Shown here: positions 9,544 through 18,249 of the stretch, piece after piece
Layout: each line of letters opens with the position of its first letter
How positions within the stretch are numbered: position 1 is the first letter of the stretch
Assembly: GCA_036939975.1 (NCBI GenBank)
Contig: JALLPB010000294.1
Location: forward strand, 1 to 18,249
Reading direction: 5' to 3'
Source of the DNA: Cyclostephanos tholiformis
Lineage: Eukaryota > Bacillariophyta > Thalassiosirophyceae > Thalassiosirales > Thalassiosiraceae
Length of the DNA stretch: 18,249 bases
The notes under the pieces: model-generated
Seen by the model: the letters and a program-made list of their open reading frames with translations, nothing else
What the model was told of the DNA's origin: nothing
The model's database searches: none
Position numbers and translations under genes: made by a program

Positions 9544-10337
9544 GGACCTATTTTGCAACGATGCATCGACAAATCATCGCGTTGGATTGTTATGGGTTGC
9601 TATCATTGTACCACTGATGCAGAGCACCAACGGCTACAATGACCACACATATACATTGTATATGTCCCCCCAAGCGGCTCATGAGCATCATGGATTGTCA
9701 TGCCATCCATCTTGGAGAGCATGGCAGTCAAAATTGCAAAGCTATGTCATAGTCCAGATTTTTTGCCAAAAAGGGCCTATAGTATGGTATCATGGGCTTC
9801 CCGACCTCATTTTTGATGCGGTTATTTGCATGATACGTCTGTAGGAACATATCTTGGGGTGCTAATCTCAGTTCATCAAGTCCATGGAGTTGGTTTATGA
9901 CTCCTTATTTATCACTTTATTGGCGAATTTTTGATAAAGCAAGTATTAGCACACAAAAAAAACAACTCTTACTTTAACGGATTTTATATAGGAAACTGCA
10001 ACTAGGACTATACCAATATTATTATACATGCAGAAAGAGAACAGTCTCAGCTTTCCAGCGGTATGGGTCTGGGGGTCTGTGACAATGTCATCAGGGATGA
10101 AAATGCATTCTCATTACGTGCATTAGGTCTGTAATTGCTGCACTTTTTAGGTGTCAAATAATATTATGCCCCTTCTGCCACATCAAAACGCTTACACAAT
10201 TCCTACCTAAAAGCTACGCTAAAGGCTCTCACTCTGAACACAAACTATGGCCGAGTCTGGATCATCACCATTCCACACCCCATTTTCAGCGCATGCCGCC
10301 CAGCCAATCCCTACTAAAGCAGCGTCAAGTCATCGCC
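9544..10337. other. Gene-free stretch left of the piggyBac remnant
   Basis: No supported gene. The 85-codon plus ORF at 9587-9844 has no domain. TTTTTAGGT near 10145 and ACCTAAAA near 10206 form a weak inverted pair. A TTAA at 9973-9976 is a possible old piggyBac target site, but no terminal inverted repeat partner was found. Confidence 0.4.
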
Positions 10338-10636
10338 CTAGTCTGTACAGTATTTGACTGCTGTTCCGAGGTCGAACTCCCCGAGGGTGAGAGAAGACAG
10401 CACCTCCTCCTGCACGAGTTGTACAATCTCTGGCATGTGATATCCACCTTCGCTATCTCCCATTGTGAAGAAGACTTGGTGGACGAGCCCGTATTTTGGG
10501 TCCGCTGCAAGCCCGGTTCGGGGCAAATACTTCCTTCCCCCTTATAAATGACATCACCATTCCACATGAAGCACATAGTTACGTGACCCGGCACTCCCTG
10601 AAAAGGGTTTGTCGGTTTACCAAAACTGATTATCAT
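10338..10636 (-). pseudogene. Frame-broken minus-strand coding remnant, unidentified
   Basis: Read on the minus strand, an ATG at 10636 opens MIISFGKPTNPFQGVPGHV and WNGDVIYKGEG. A 1-nt shift near 10530 then continues as PRTGLAADPKYGLVHQVFF, GDSEGGYHMPEIVQLVQEEV and GEFDLGTAVKYCTD to a TAG at 10340-10338. The composition is protein-like and more CpG-rich than its surroundings, and the opposite strand reads less like protein. I recognise no family. Its ATG overlaps the transposase's presumed ATG on the other strand within one CATG. Confidence 0.4.
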
Positions 10637-13415
10637 GTCTGCCGACAATGAAAATAATGCAATGCCGCCTCCACCTCCTCGTCCCATTGCCTCCCTTGTC
10701 TTCCAAGAGGACAACACCAGCACCTGCCAGCAAGAAGGCGAAGGGGGGGGGGGATGAGAACACGCAATCTCAGCACAGCAAGGAGCCGACAACAGAAGAT
10801 GTTGACTACACCGATCTTGCACCATGTTGTAAATATTAATCATCATCAGCAATTGAGCACAACATCTTCCCTGACAGCATCACATGATGCAGCTTCCTCC
10901 TTGGCTATGATGAACGATCAAGAATTCGAATCCTTTCCCATGTTGAATGCTGATGATGATGTACCGTCCCCCCAAAAGCCATGACAGACTTCCCTCAATT
11001 AAAAACCAGTGATGACTTGGTTGCATCCGGTGATGATTCTGCTGACTGGGAGAAGGAGGACGAATGAGTGCAGCTTCAGCTTCTTGGAGATGGTGGCGCT
11101 GAGGATGTGGATGACATCTCAGAGGATGATGGCCCGGTGAATGAGGTTGAGGAGTTTATGGTGATGGTCGGGGAGGACAATGAGGAAGCTGGGGATGATA
11201 CAACAACTCCTCAGCCCCCCATGCTGGAATTTGAAACAATTCGAGTGGCTTTGGATTGGAGGACAAGCGTTGCTGCATTGAAGGAGATTGCAGCTTATTT
11301 GAACCTGTCAGGGGGTGCACCAAAGAAGAAGATTATTTTTAATTGGATACATGATTCTCCTCACGTAACAAAAATCAGTGAGACTGAGTTTGAATACCAA
11401 CATCAGAAGATGGGGGGATCTGTTGGACTGAAGCAGAAGATCTCAACATGTATTCTTTTGACCCCCGAGGAGGTTCCTACGGTAGGTGGCATCGACATGG
11501 ACACCGGTGCTCAGAGGGGATTCTTTGGTCCCACCAACAAGGAGAATGCTGTTGGTGTGAAGCTGTCCAACTTCCTGACTTCGGACAATGAACGAATTAA
11601 ATGGCCTAAGTTTGGGCCCAAACGAGAGAAGAAAAGGAAGGCCAGCAAGAACGAGCCTCCACCACCTCGGGTAGATGGCCATCCGTCTAAATATTGCCGC
11701 GGTCTTCTTCCCAACATCTCTTGTGCTCAACCAAAGGACTACTTTGATACTCAACTCACACCAGAGTGGCTGAGTTGATGCACAATGGCAACAAATCTTT
11801 GGATTTATTCGAGCAGCATGGGGGCAGGCGAGCATCAAGACTTCATGCCGTTCAACCTTGCAGAGGTCTACAAGATGATTGGTGTTCTCTTTGTGAATGG
11901 GCTGACTCCAAAGCCCCAGTTCGATACACTGGTTCAGCTCACAAGAGGAGGAGTCATTGTTTGGGCCGACAATGATAAGCAATGCACTAAATCAGAAGAA
12001 CCCGGTGACAGGGAAGACAATCAAGGCAAAACGGTACTGGAAGTACTCCTGCCATTACTTTACAATGCAAGAGCAAAAAAGAATCCACTTTGGAAGGTCC
12101 AGCGTCTGATCGATGAGCTCTACAAGCAAGCCAAGGACATGTGGATCCCTGGCATCTTTGTTGCCATTGATGGGCAGACTATTGGATATCAAGGGCAGTC
12201 TGGTCTCGAGCTACAAATCAGCTACAAACAGGAGGGGGATTGCTTCCAATGCAATGTCATATGTGATTCGGGATACACCTTCTCTTTTTATTTCCGCCAT
12301 GGGGCTCCGCCTGATCTTGGTGAGAAGTACAAAGATCTTGACCTCTCTCCAATGGCAAAATGAGTAGTGTGGCTTGCCAAGCGACTGCTGACAAATTTTC
12401 ATGGGTAATCTGTCCAACTTGCAAAAGTTGTTCACTGCCCTCTACAAGGTGCAGGTACTGGCGCATGGTGTTGCCAGGATGAATGGTCATGGTATTCCTC
12501 ATTCAATTATTCTACGGGAGGAGAAGAATATTACGATTGCAGAGAGTCTGCGGGGGACAATGAGGGTGGCCCATCTGCACAACTTGAAGGAGTGCCCGGA
12601 TCTGTTTGCCATATCAGTTTATGATACAAAGCAGTGCACCTCCTATCAACAGTGGCGGACTGCGTTGAATGGATTGTGAAGGAGCGGAAGGTGTGGGACA
12701 CTAGCATCCAGCGGAAGGCGATGATGAAATATCTCCGCTTGAATGTGATTGAGGATTACAACCACATGAATTCAACAGACATTGCCAACCAGCTTCGTGG
12801 CAGTTATTGGCCAGACTGATGGATGCAGCAGAGGAAATGGTGGTGGGCCTTCTTTCTTTGGGTGATTGGGGTAGCTGGGGTGAATGCATATAAAATATAA
12901 GAGATGATTTATGCCAAAGAGGTTGCTAAGGGGATGCCAAAGCTTCCTCAAAAGTGGACACATGCTCGATTTAGGGAGGAGCTGGTTTATGATTTTATTT
13001 TTGCCGGCTGCTCACGTAGGAATTCAATGGATGCTCATTTTTAGTGTACCAGGGCAATGGAGATGATGATAGTGAAGTTTTTGACTTACGGAGCAGTAGT
13101 GGCCGAAAGGATTACTGCAACATGGTGAAGACAAAGAAGATCAACAAAGCAGCACTGGAGACTGGGAAATTCAGCCACTGCCTTGATGGAATGAGGCACA
13201 ATTTAATCCCTGTGAGAAAGCACAACCATTGCCAGTACTGCTACTACCAGGTTATGAATGAAATCCCAGAATCTAAGCGGAATGATTACCCGGAGTTGAG
13301 GCAAAATCAAAGTGACGTGTGATGATGTTTAATATGCCATGTAACCCTTTGCCTGTAATGTGACAACATTTTCCATGGTGCAGACTTGTCTGCATACAAA
13401 TGCATTTCAATGTGA
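10635..13415 (+). pseudogene. Decayed piggyBac-family transposase (DDE_Tnp_1_7)
   Basis: Remnant of a cut-and-paste DNA transposase. Likely start MSADNENNAMPPPPPRPIA, with an acidic N-terminus broken by an 11-G run (10743-10753). The core runs from ~11068: VALDWRTS; first catalytic Asp in FVAIDGQTIGY (GAT 12169-12171); second site reads MGN (12401-12409) where the family has MDN, a D-to-G change; third Asp in NSTDIANQLRGSY (GAC 12778-12780); then RKWWWAFFLWVIGVAGVNAY; then a C-terminal Cys-rich zinc domain (HCQYC, later CLICH..LC..C...FH) reaching 13415, beyond the last long ORF. In-frame stops: TGA at 11065, 11776, 12361, 12817, 13320, 13323; TAA at 12898, 13356. One-base losses are inferred near 12628 and 13040 and a shift near 12400. 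Terminal inverted repeats were not found. Clearly inactive. Confidence 0.92.
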
Positions 13416-14215
13416 TAATTTAAATTAGGGGTGTAGTGCTGTTATTGACTTCTACTAGTAGTTGACATGGTGCACCACCATGGTGTAAGCCAATTGTGTG
13501 TTCCAAAGAGTTTTGATGGATGAAATTTTGTGGTTCCTGCCATTTAGATGTTTCTCAGAAAGCCTCATACTTCCCCACATACTAACATATGCTGGAACTG
13601 GTTAAGTTTTTTTTTCGCCAACAGCTTCTTCTAACTTACGAATACTGTCCATATCAAGCATTCGACAGACCAATAAAGACTTGGGAGACTAAAGAATAAT
13701 AATCAACTGCAAACACTGGTAGGCTCTTTAGATGCAACTAACAAAAGTTGTGGGGATGTTGATGTGTCACTCAATAGAGCACCTACTCATACAGAAATGG
13801 ACTATGCCATGCCATCAAATATGTTGGGAAGGAACATGTTGACCACTCCATAAAAAATGCTCCAACACACTTTTTAACTAACCAAGGATTGGGTATATGC
13901 CCCAATAGTTAGGGTTGCACACGCTGGGGAGTTGGGTAGTTGTTCTAAAAAATAACCCATTTTTTGTGACAGCCAGGATTGACTTGGCAGATAATGGGAA
14001 TTATACGGTATTATTGTAGCTAACATAGTCACCAATGAAATCAATTCCAATGTGGTATGCTTTCTGTGAAGTTCATTGACTCTCTCTGTCTGGTGGGGTG
14101 GGAGCTGTCTCTTGAAAAGCATTTTCAGGCACCTATTGCCATTATTGTCATTGTTCAGGCATCTCTTGCCATTATTCATTGAATTCAACTGTCCTCATCT
14201 CCAATCCAAGAAATC
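13416..14215. other. CpG-depleted gene-free stretch
   Basis: The 240 bases 13321-13560 contain no CpG. The sequence is TG/CA-rich, with CATGGTGCACCACCATGG near 13466-13483 as a small palindrome. No ORF shows a domain. It probably includes the right flank of the old piggyBac element. Confidence 0.5.
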
Positions 14216-15047
14216 ATGGCTCCATCTTGTACTGATTGTGGAAAGGAGAATGCAGTTTTAGTTGGAGGTCACCAATGCAAATCATGTGTGGTGGCTTCAG
14301 GAATTCCAAACAACAATTCCACAAAGCAGAAATCAGAATGGGTTGAGACAAAAGAGCATGGTGCAAAGGTGCGTAAAGAGCTACCATCTCTCATGCATGA
14401 GGATGCATGCCACCCTTTGCACGTTGGACAATGGATAACAACATCATCCAGTCCATTTTGCACCCAGACAACAAGTTTTTTGTCAGCATTGCACTTGCAA
14501 GCAAAAATTGTCACCCCATCACAAGCAATAAACTTTGGTACACTATTTATCAAGAACTGAAAAGTGCATCTTGTGGGGTACAAGTGGACAAAAGGCCAAT
14601 CTTGTCAAAATTGTGTAAAAGGGGGGCAAAACTTTCTATGAGAATTCAACAACTTTGGAATGTTGTGCATTTGGTTTCTCTGGGCATTTCCTTTTTAATG
14701 CAGGACAAGATCACCATAATGCGGAGGAAGTGGAGAAATTCTACCATATTGATATCTGCCATTGTGAGATTATGGGAGAAAACCTATGTCTTCTCCAGTT
14801 CACTTGTGGCAATGGTGGCACTAAGTCCAGTGGACTATTCTTGGATTTTTGTTGCTTCTTCAAGTGTGACAGCACTGGCACTCCACCATTTGTATTCAGT
14901 TCTGACATAAGAGAGGGAATTCGCCACTTCTCTGATGCCCCCAAGTCTGATGATGAAGATGCCAATGACAAGGTGACAAAAATACCCCCTCCTTGTCATC
15001 TGAGTAACAAAAGTGAACATCACAACAAGATGAAGCCAGTCTCATAA
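14216..15047 (+). pseudogene. Frame-broken Cys-rich ORF, unidentified
   Basis: The ATG at 14216 opens a frame with a zinc-ribbon-like spacing, CTDCGKENAVLVGGHQCKSC (Cys-x2-Cys-x14-Cys-x2-Cys). Protein-like sequence continues in a second frame near 14430 (ILHPDNKFFVSIALASKNC, YTIYQELKSASCGVQVDKRP). After a 6-G run (14621-14626) it moves to a third frame (TFYENSTTLECCAFGFSGHF, YHIDICHCEIMGENLCLLQF, SDIREGIRHFSDAPKSDDED) that ends at 15047. Three frames in a row suggest a decayed gene, perhaps a transposon protein. I recognise no family. The minus strand also has open frames, so the coding strand is a judgement. Confidence 0.35.
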
Positions 15048-16457
15048 AGAAGACAATGAAATCCAAGTCAGACAAAGTCAGACAACATGTGTGCTCACAA
15101 CGTGAGACAGGCATACCGACAAGGAAGAAGCAGTCATTGACCAATGTTTTGCCTTGGTAGAAGAAGGTGACTGTGCATATTACTTGCTTAGAGAGTAACG
15201 ATGACGAGGACCCCATTCCCACTGCCACAAGGTCAACAAGCAGCACCGTGAAATGTTGTAGGATATTGGAGGAAAGCAGCAAGGCTGGCAACAAGGACAT
15301 CGACAATGACAATAGCATAGACAAGTAAGGAGCATTTGATGGCACAAGGAGTCAGCGAGTGGCAAGTGATGACTTTGGAGGACATCGTCTTAGCACCGAC
15401 ACCCCAAAAACATTATTACCAAATAACATCATGATAGCCAAGTGGACATAATTTTATTTGCTAGGAATAATACTTTTGAGAGAACCCAATTTTCGATGTA
15501 GTACATCATTGAGTGTCCTCTCTAGAGGTCATGGCCCCTCCTACCTTGACAAGCTTGTCCATGCCATGGACACTTACTTCACGTTGGAGAGGGAAATAAT
15601 GGGTAAAAATATTGGATCATTTCCCAATCGAGTTTATGGGTCAATAATTGAGGAACAGGAGATCATCATGGGGAATGTCATGGGCGACTGAACAAACACT
15701 ACTGCCAACAACATCAATCGGCTTAGAGGATGTCCAATAAATGAGTACTGCCCCCCATGGCAATAGGTTGGTATCCACAATTGCACATCTCACCGATCAA
15801 TTCAGGGATCCATGTGTCAATTACTATTGGATAATGGGGGAATGATTGAATGAGTTGTGAACTGCTAAAGAGAGAACAAAAAGGGCAGAATGATGTGGGT
15901 GAAAAAAAGATTGGAAATAGATTTTTATAACTTGACATCATTATCTTTGGTTAGGCCCCTGTGGAATGCCAACAGCGGTCACCATGATTGATCAATTTGA
16001 TTGCATTTTACCTAGCTTTTTTTTAACTAGATACATGTGGCACAACTCCACCAACACCAAGTCCGACCACAAACCTACCTCCTATCCAACCAAATATCTT
16101 CGCCCAGGTGAGGATGTCGCAAGTGCCTATCCTTTGAGCATGTATGGTTGGCAGACATCTGCGCCATATGATTGCACATATTTATTGGCTGGGGGTTGAC
16201 GGCTCAAGGTGAATGGGCAAAGAGAAAACACAAGCATTTTACACTACCAAAATCAATAGATGGGCTGTAGCTCAGTGAATACCAGGGCGATTAGGGTTCC
16301 AAGGGTACCAAATTGACCCCCATGATATTCCTGATCCTAAGCATTCCCTACTTTTATCGATTGGATCAATAAAGGAACCTTTTAGTTACCTTTAAGGTAC
16401 GAGTGTGTAGGGTCACTATGATGGCCCAGAGATCTGACCAACAAGGAAATATGTTGC
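15048..16457. other. Gene-free stretch with possible further coding remnants
   Basis: Broken frames on the plus strand have some protein-like pieces (for example ESNDDEDPIPTATRS near 15190 and LDKLVHAMDTYFTLEREIMG near 15550, then an NRLRGCPINE segment near 15715 that could be a mutated AT-hook), all separated by stops. The 234-nt ORF at 15966-16199 has no domain. These may extend the remnant at 14216-15047, but no continuous gene can be supported. A tRNA-like 5' segment lies at 16262-16300. Confidence 0.35.
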
Positions 16458-18173
16458 CTAAGGATGTATAGATGTCAAAGAAAATGCACGCTTTTTCCCG
16501 GAGAACAAATAAGCAATGAGCGCGCAGGCAAAACATGCATCGAATATTCCGCTAACAACGAAGGTATTGACGGTGCTCAATTTCGATTGCAATTTGCCAC
16601 CGAGCACTGCCCCCAGCGATTGACCGAGTCCACCATACATAGCATTCATGATGAGGAGCATGGTCGCCCTCATCCCCGTGGGACTTATTTTGTGCGCATA
16701 GGTACTCCCGGACGACCAGAACAGTGCGAACGTAAGACCGCGCAATGCCTCCGCCGGAAGAGCGTGGTAGGGACGTGTCATCCACGCGTAATTGAAGAAT
16801 CGCACCGAGTACGCCAGCAGGCTGAGGACTAGGACGACGTCCGTGCCAAGGGCCTCGGTGATCTGTCCCGAGTACCAGAACATGGGTGCGCCCGCCAGGC
16901 TACTCACAAGGCGGAGGACGCCCATGTTCGTGCCCGTACCACCGACCTCCCTCACTCGGACGTATGCGAAGTTCTCGATGCAACCGGACGAGGTCCCTAT
17001 CACGAACACCAGGAAGAAGAATACGAGCGCGTCCGAGTTCTTGGATAACAGGCGCAATCCTCCCGCGATGTCGGTCGTTGTCCTTTCCCCCTTCGTCCCT
17101 ACCACTTCTCCTCGACCGTGTACGTCGTTACCGGACACGGGTCGGAAGGCGCGAATGCAGAAGAAGACCGGAATCGAGAGCATGGCGTGCGCCGCGAACG
17201 CCCACTCGTACCCCCTCAGTGGACGCAACGCCGCTCTGCCGATGAAATCCCACGCCATCCCGACGATCGACGAAGTTCGTCCAGATTTATCATCGACGAG
17301 GGCGGCGTCAGCGTCGGTGGCGGTTTTGGGATAGGCGCTCAGCAAATGACCGACCATCGAGCTCCCGACGCCGAATCCGATCTGACCCCAGAGCCTCATC
17401 CTTCCGAATTGGTACCTGTCCTCCTCGCTCGTCAATCTTGCCATAACGATCGAATCGATTAATGACTTGACGGGAGCGTTGAGCACGGCCGCGGCGAATA
17501 CCATCGTCACGAGTAAATTAAGTGACGGATTGCGCACCCCGACGAGCGTTTGGAAGATCAGGCTCGATACGAACGTGAACTGTAGGATGGTGACGTGATT
17601 GTCGGATCTGTCCGATATTATCCCCCAAAGCGGCGCGACGAGGAATGTCGTGAGAGGCTTCACGGCCCCGAGTAGGCCGATGGTCGATCCAGGATGGCCG
17701 AGGCTGTGGAAGTACACCGGCAGATACGGCATCAGCGCGCCCAGGCTAGCGTAGTACGTCAGGTAAAGCAAACGCATCCATCGGAGTAGGCCACGGGATG
17801 CCGGTGTAGAGTATGAATCGTCGTTGTTCTTCACACCACCTCCCCGTCGGACAATGCGATGGGATGTTGACGGCCGCTGCAGAAGAGGCGGCTCCAACGG
17901 ATGATCCCTCGTCGATCGCCGCGGACTCGAGACGACGACGACGGCGGCGGCGGCTGAAGAAGAAGAAGTCAGTTGTAGTAGTGCCTTCCCGGTGGGATCG
18001 ACGCGGAGCGCTCCGTATGCCGATGGGGCGAGCAATAGGATCATCGCGCTCCATGTTCGTGGCATTCTCCTGTCGTTAGTTGTTCGTCGATGTTGTGTCT
18101 TTCTGCTGAGAGAGCTGGCTCGTCTCATGATCATCGTTCGTCTCAGTAGTGTCAGATAATAATATTTTACCAT
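16458..18173 (-). CDS. Major facilitator superfamily transporter (MFS_1_like/MFSD6-type)
   Basis: An intact 571-aa membrane transporter with about 12 predicted helices, in two halves: roughly 133-341 and 382-556, separated by a hydrophilic loop (~342-381) and with a ~130-residue N-terminal extension. A motif-A-like GIISDRSDNH follows helix 2 (184-193). The second half has the PAEALRGLTFALFWS and LGAVLGGKLQSK pattern typical of the MFS_1_like family (LacY/nucleoside symporter-like, MFSD6). The substrate cannot be told. Start: the ATG at 18173 gives the full frame, but Met37 (ATG at 18065) begins a cleaner signal-like stretch (MPRTWSAMILLLAPSAYGAL), so the true N-terminus may be there; a plastid or endomembrane location is only a guess. 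No intron is needed. CpG-rich coding DNA like the other cellular genes. Confidence 0.9.
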   Translation of the reverse strand: MVKYYYLTLLRRTMIMRRASSLSRKTQHRRTTNDRRMPRTWSAMILLLAPSAYGALRVDPTGKALLQLTSSSSAAAAVVVVSSPRRSTRDHPLEPPLLQRPSTSHRIVRRGGGVKNNDDSYSTPASRGLLRWMRLLYLTYYASLGALMPYLPVYFHSLGHPGSTIGLLGAVKPLTTFLVAPLWGIISDRSDNHVTILQFTFVSSLIFQTLVGVRNPSLNLLVTMVFAAAVLNAPVKSLIDSIVMARLTSEEDRYQFGRMRLWGQIGFGVGSSMVGHLLSAYPKTATDADAALVDDKSGRTSSIVGMAWDFIGRAALRPLRGYEWAFAAHAMLSIPVFFCIRAFRPVSGNDVHGRGEVVGTKGERTTTDIAGGLRLLSKNSDALVFFFLVFVIGTSSGCIENFAYVRVREVGGTGTNMGVLRLVSSLAGAPMFWYSGQITEALGTDVVLVLSLLAYSVRFFNYAWMTRPYHALPAEALRGLTFALFWSSGSTYAHKISPTGMRATMLLIMNAMYGGLGQSLGAVLGGKLQSKLSTVNTFVVSGIFDACFACALIAYLFSGKKRAFSLTSIHP

Positions 18174-18249
18174 ATGAGGTCAAAAAAGATAGTAACTGTA
18201 CGTTTGGCATGAATTTACCATCGGGTCCCTGAAAATCGAGATTTTCGCT
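18174..18249. other. Upstream flank of the MFS gene
   Basis: 76 bp of AT-rich sequence to the window edge, the presumed start of the transporter promoter. No clear element is visible. Confidence 0.4.

Noticed and set aside
10635..13415. TGA reassigned as a sense codon in an active transposase
   Set aside because: TAA stops, 1-nt indels and the D-to-G catalytic change also occur, and the flanking cellular genes end normally with TGA; decay explains it better.
9973..13875. piggyBac boundaries at TTAA sites (9973, ~13424, ~13874)
   Set aside because: No matching terminal inverted repeats adjoin any pair of TTAA sites, so the element's ends cannot be set from this sequence.
16262..16330. A functional tRNA gene
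   Set aside because: No anticodon arm or matching 3' acceptor strand; only the first ~25 bases resemble a tRNA.
16792..17334. 180-codon plus ORF opposite the MFS transporter
   Set aside because: Antisense shadow of a clear 12-helix protein; Arg/Pro/Thr-rich with no domain.

Overview
This is a eukaryotic nuclear window, most likely from a diatom or a related stramenopile alga. The evidence is spliceosomal introns with GT..AG ends (181 and about 197 nt), a 497-residue protein arginine methyltransferase, a 12-helix MFS_1_like transporter, long Ser/Thr/Asp runs encoded by CGA/TCG/ACG repeats, and compact CpG-rich genes set among CpG-poor repeat DNA. The organism assignment is inference; no rRNA or organelle marker is present.

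Layout. 1-3950: repeat-rich, gene-poor DNA with a small coding remnant at the left end, transition-riddled palindromic repeats, an AT-rich field of inverted repeats, a possible fold-back element carrying a cUUCGg hairpin, a degenerate ~29-nt repeat array and a CATTGT/CAT microsatellite. 3951-7381: a CpG-rich gene island with two divergent genes sharing a 237-bp promoter: an unrecognised protein with a signal-peptide-like N-terminus (minus strand, one intron, and a G13 tract that hides about a third of its frame) and a PRMT1-type arginine methyltransferase (plus strand, one intron). 7382-10330: repeat-rich DNA with a ~255-bp fold-back element, duplicated 16-bp palindromes and a ~95-bp direct repeat 412 bp apart. 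10338-13415: a short minus-strand coding remnant meeting head-to-head with a decayed piggyBac-family transposase, readable almost end to end but carrying at least eight in-frame stops, several 1-nt indels and loss of the second catalytic Asp. 13416-16457: more CpG-poor DNA with an unidentified, frame-broken Cys-rich ORF. 16458-18173: an intact MFS transporter gene on the minus strand.

The three cellular genes show no evident shared pathway. The strongest themes are (a) a sharp mosaic of CpG-rich genes and CpG-depleted repeats, with transposase stops that are mostly TGA and repeat copies that differ mostly by transitions, which suggests C-to-T decay of methylated repeats, and (b) a probably conserved but unidentified gene that simple ORF calling would split in three. 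I found no CRISPR array, no convincing tRNA or rRNA, and no clear new multi-gene system.
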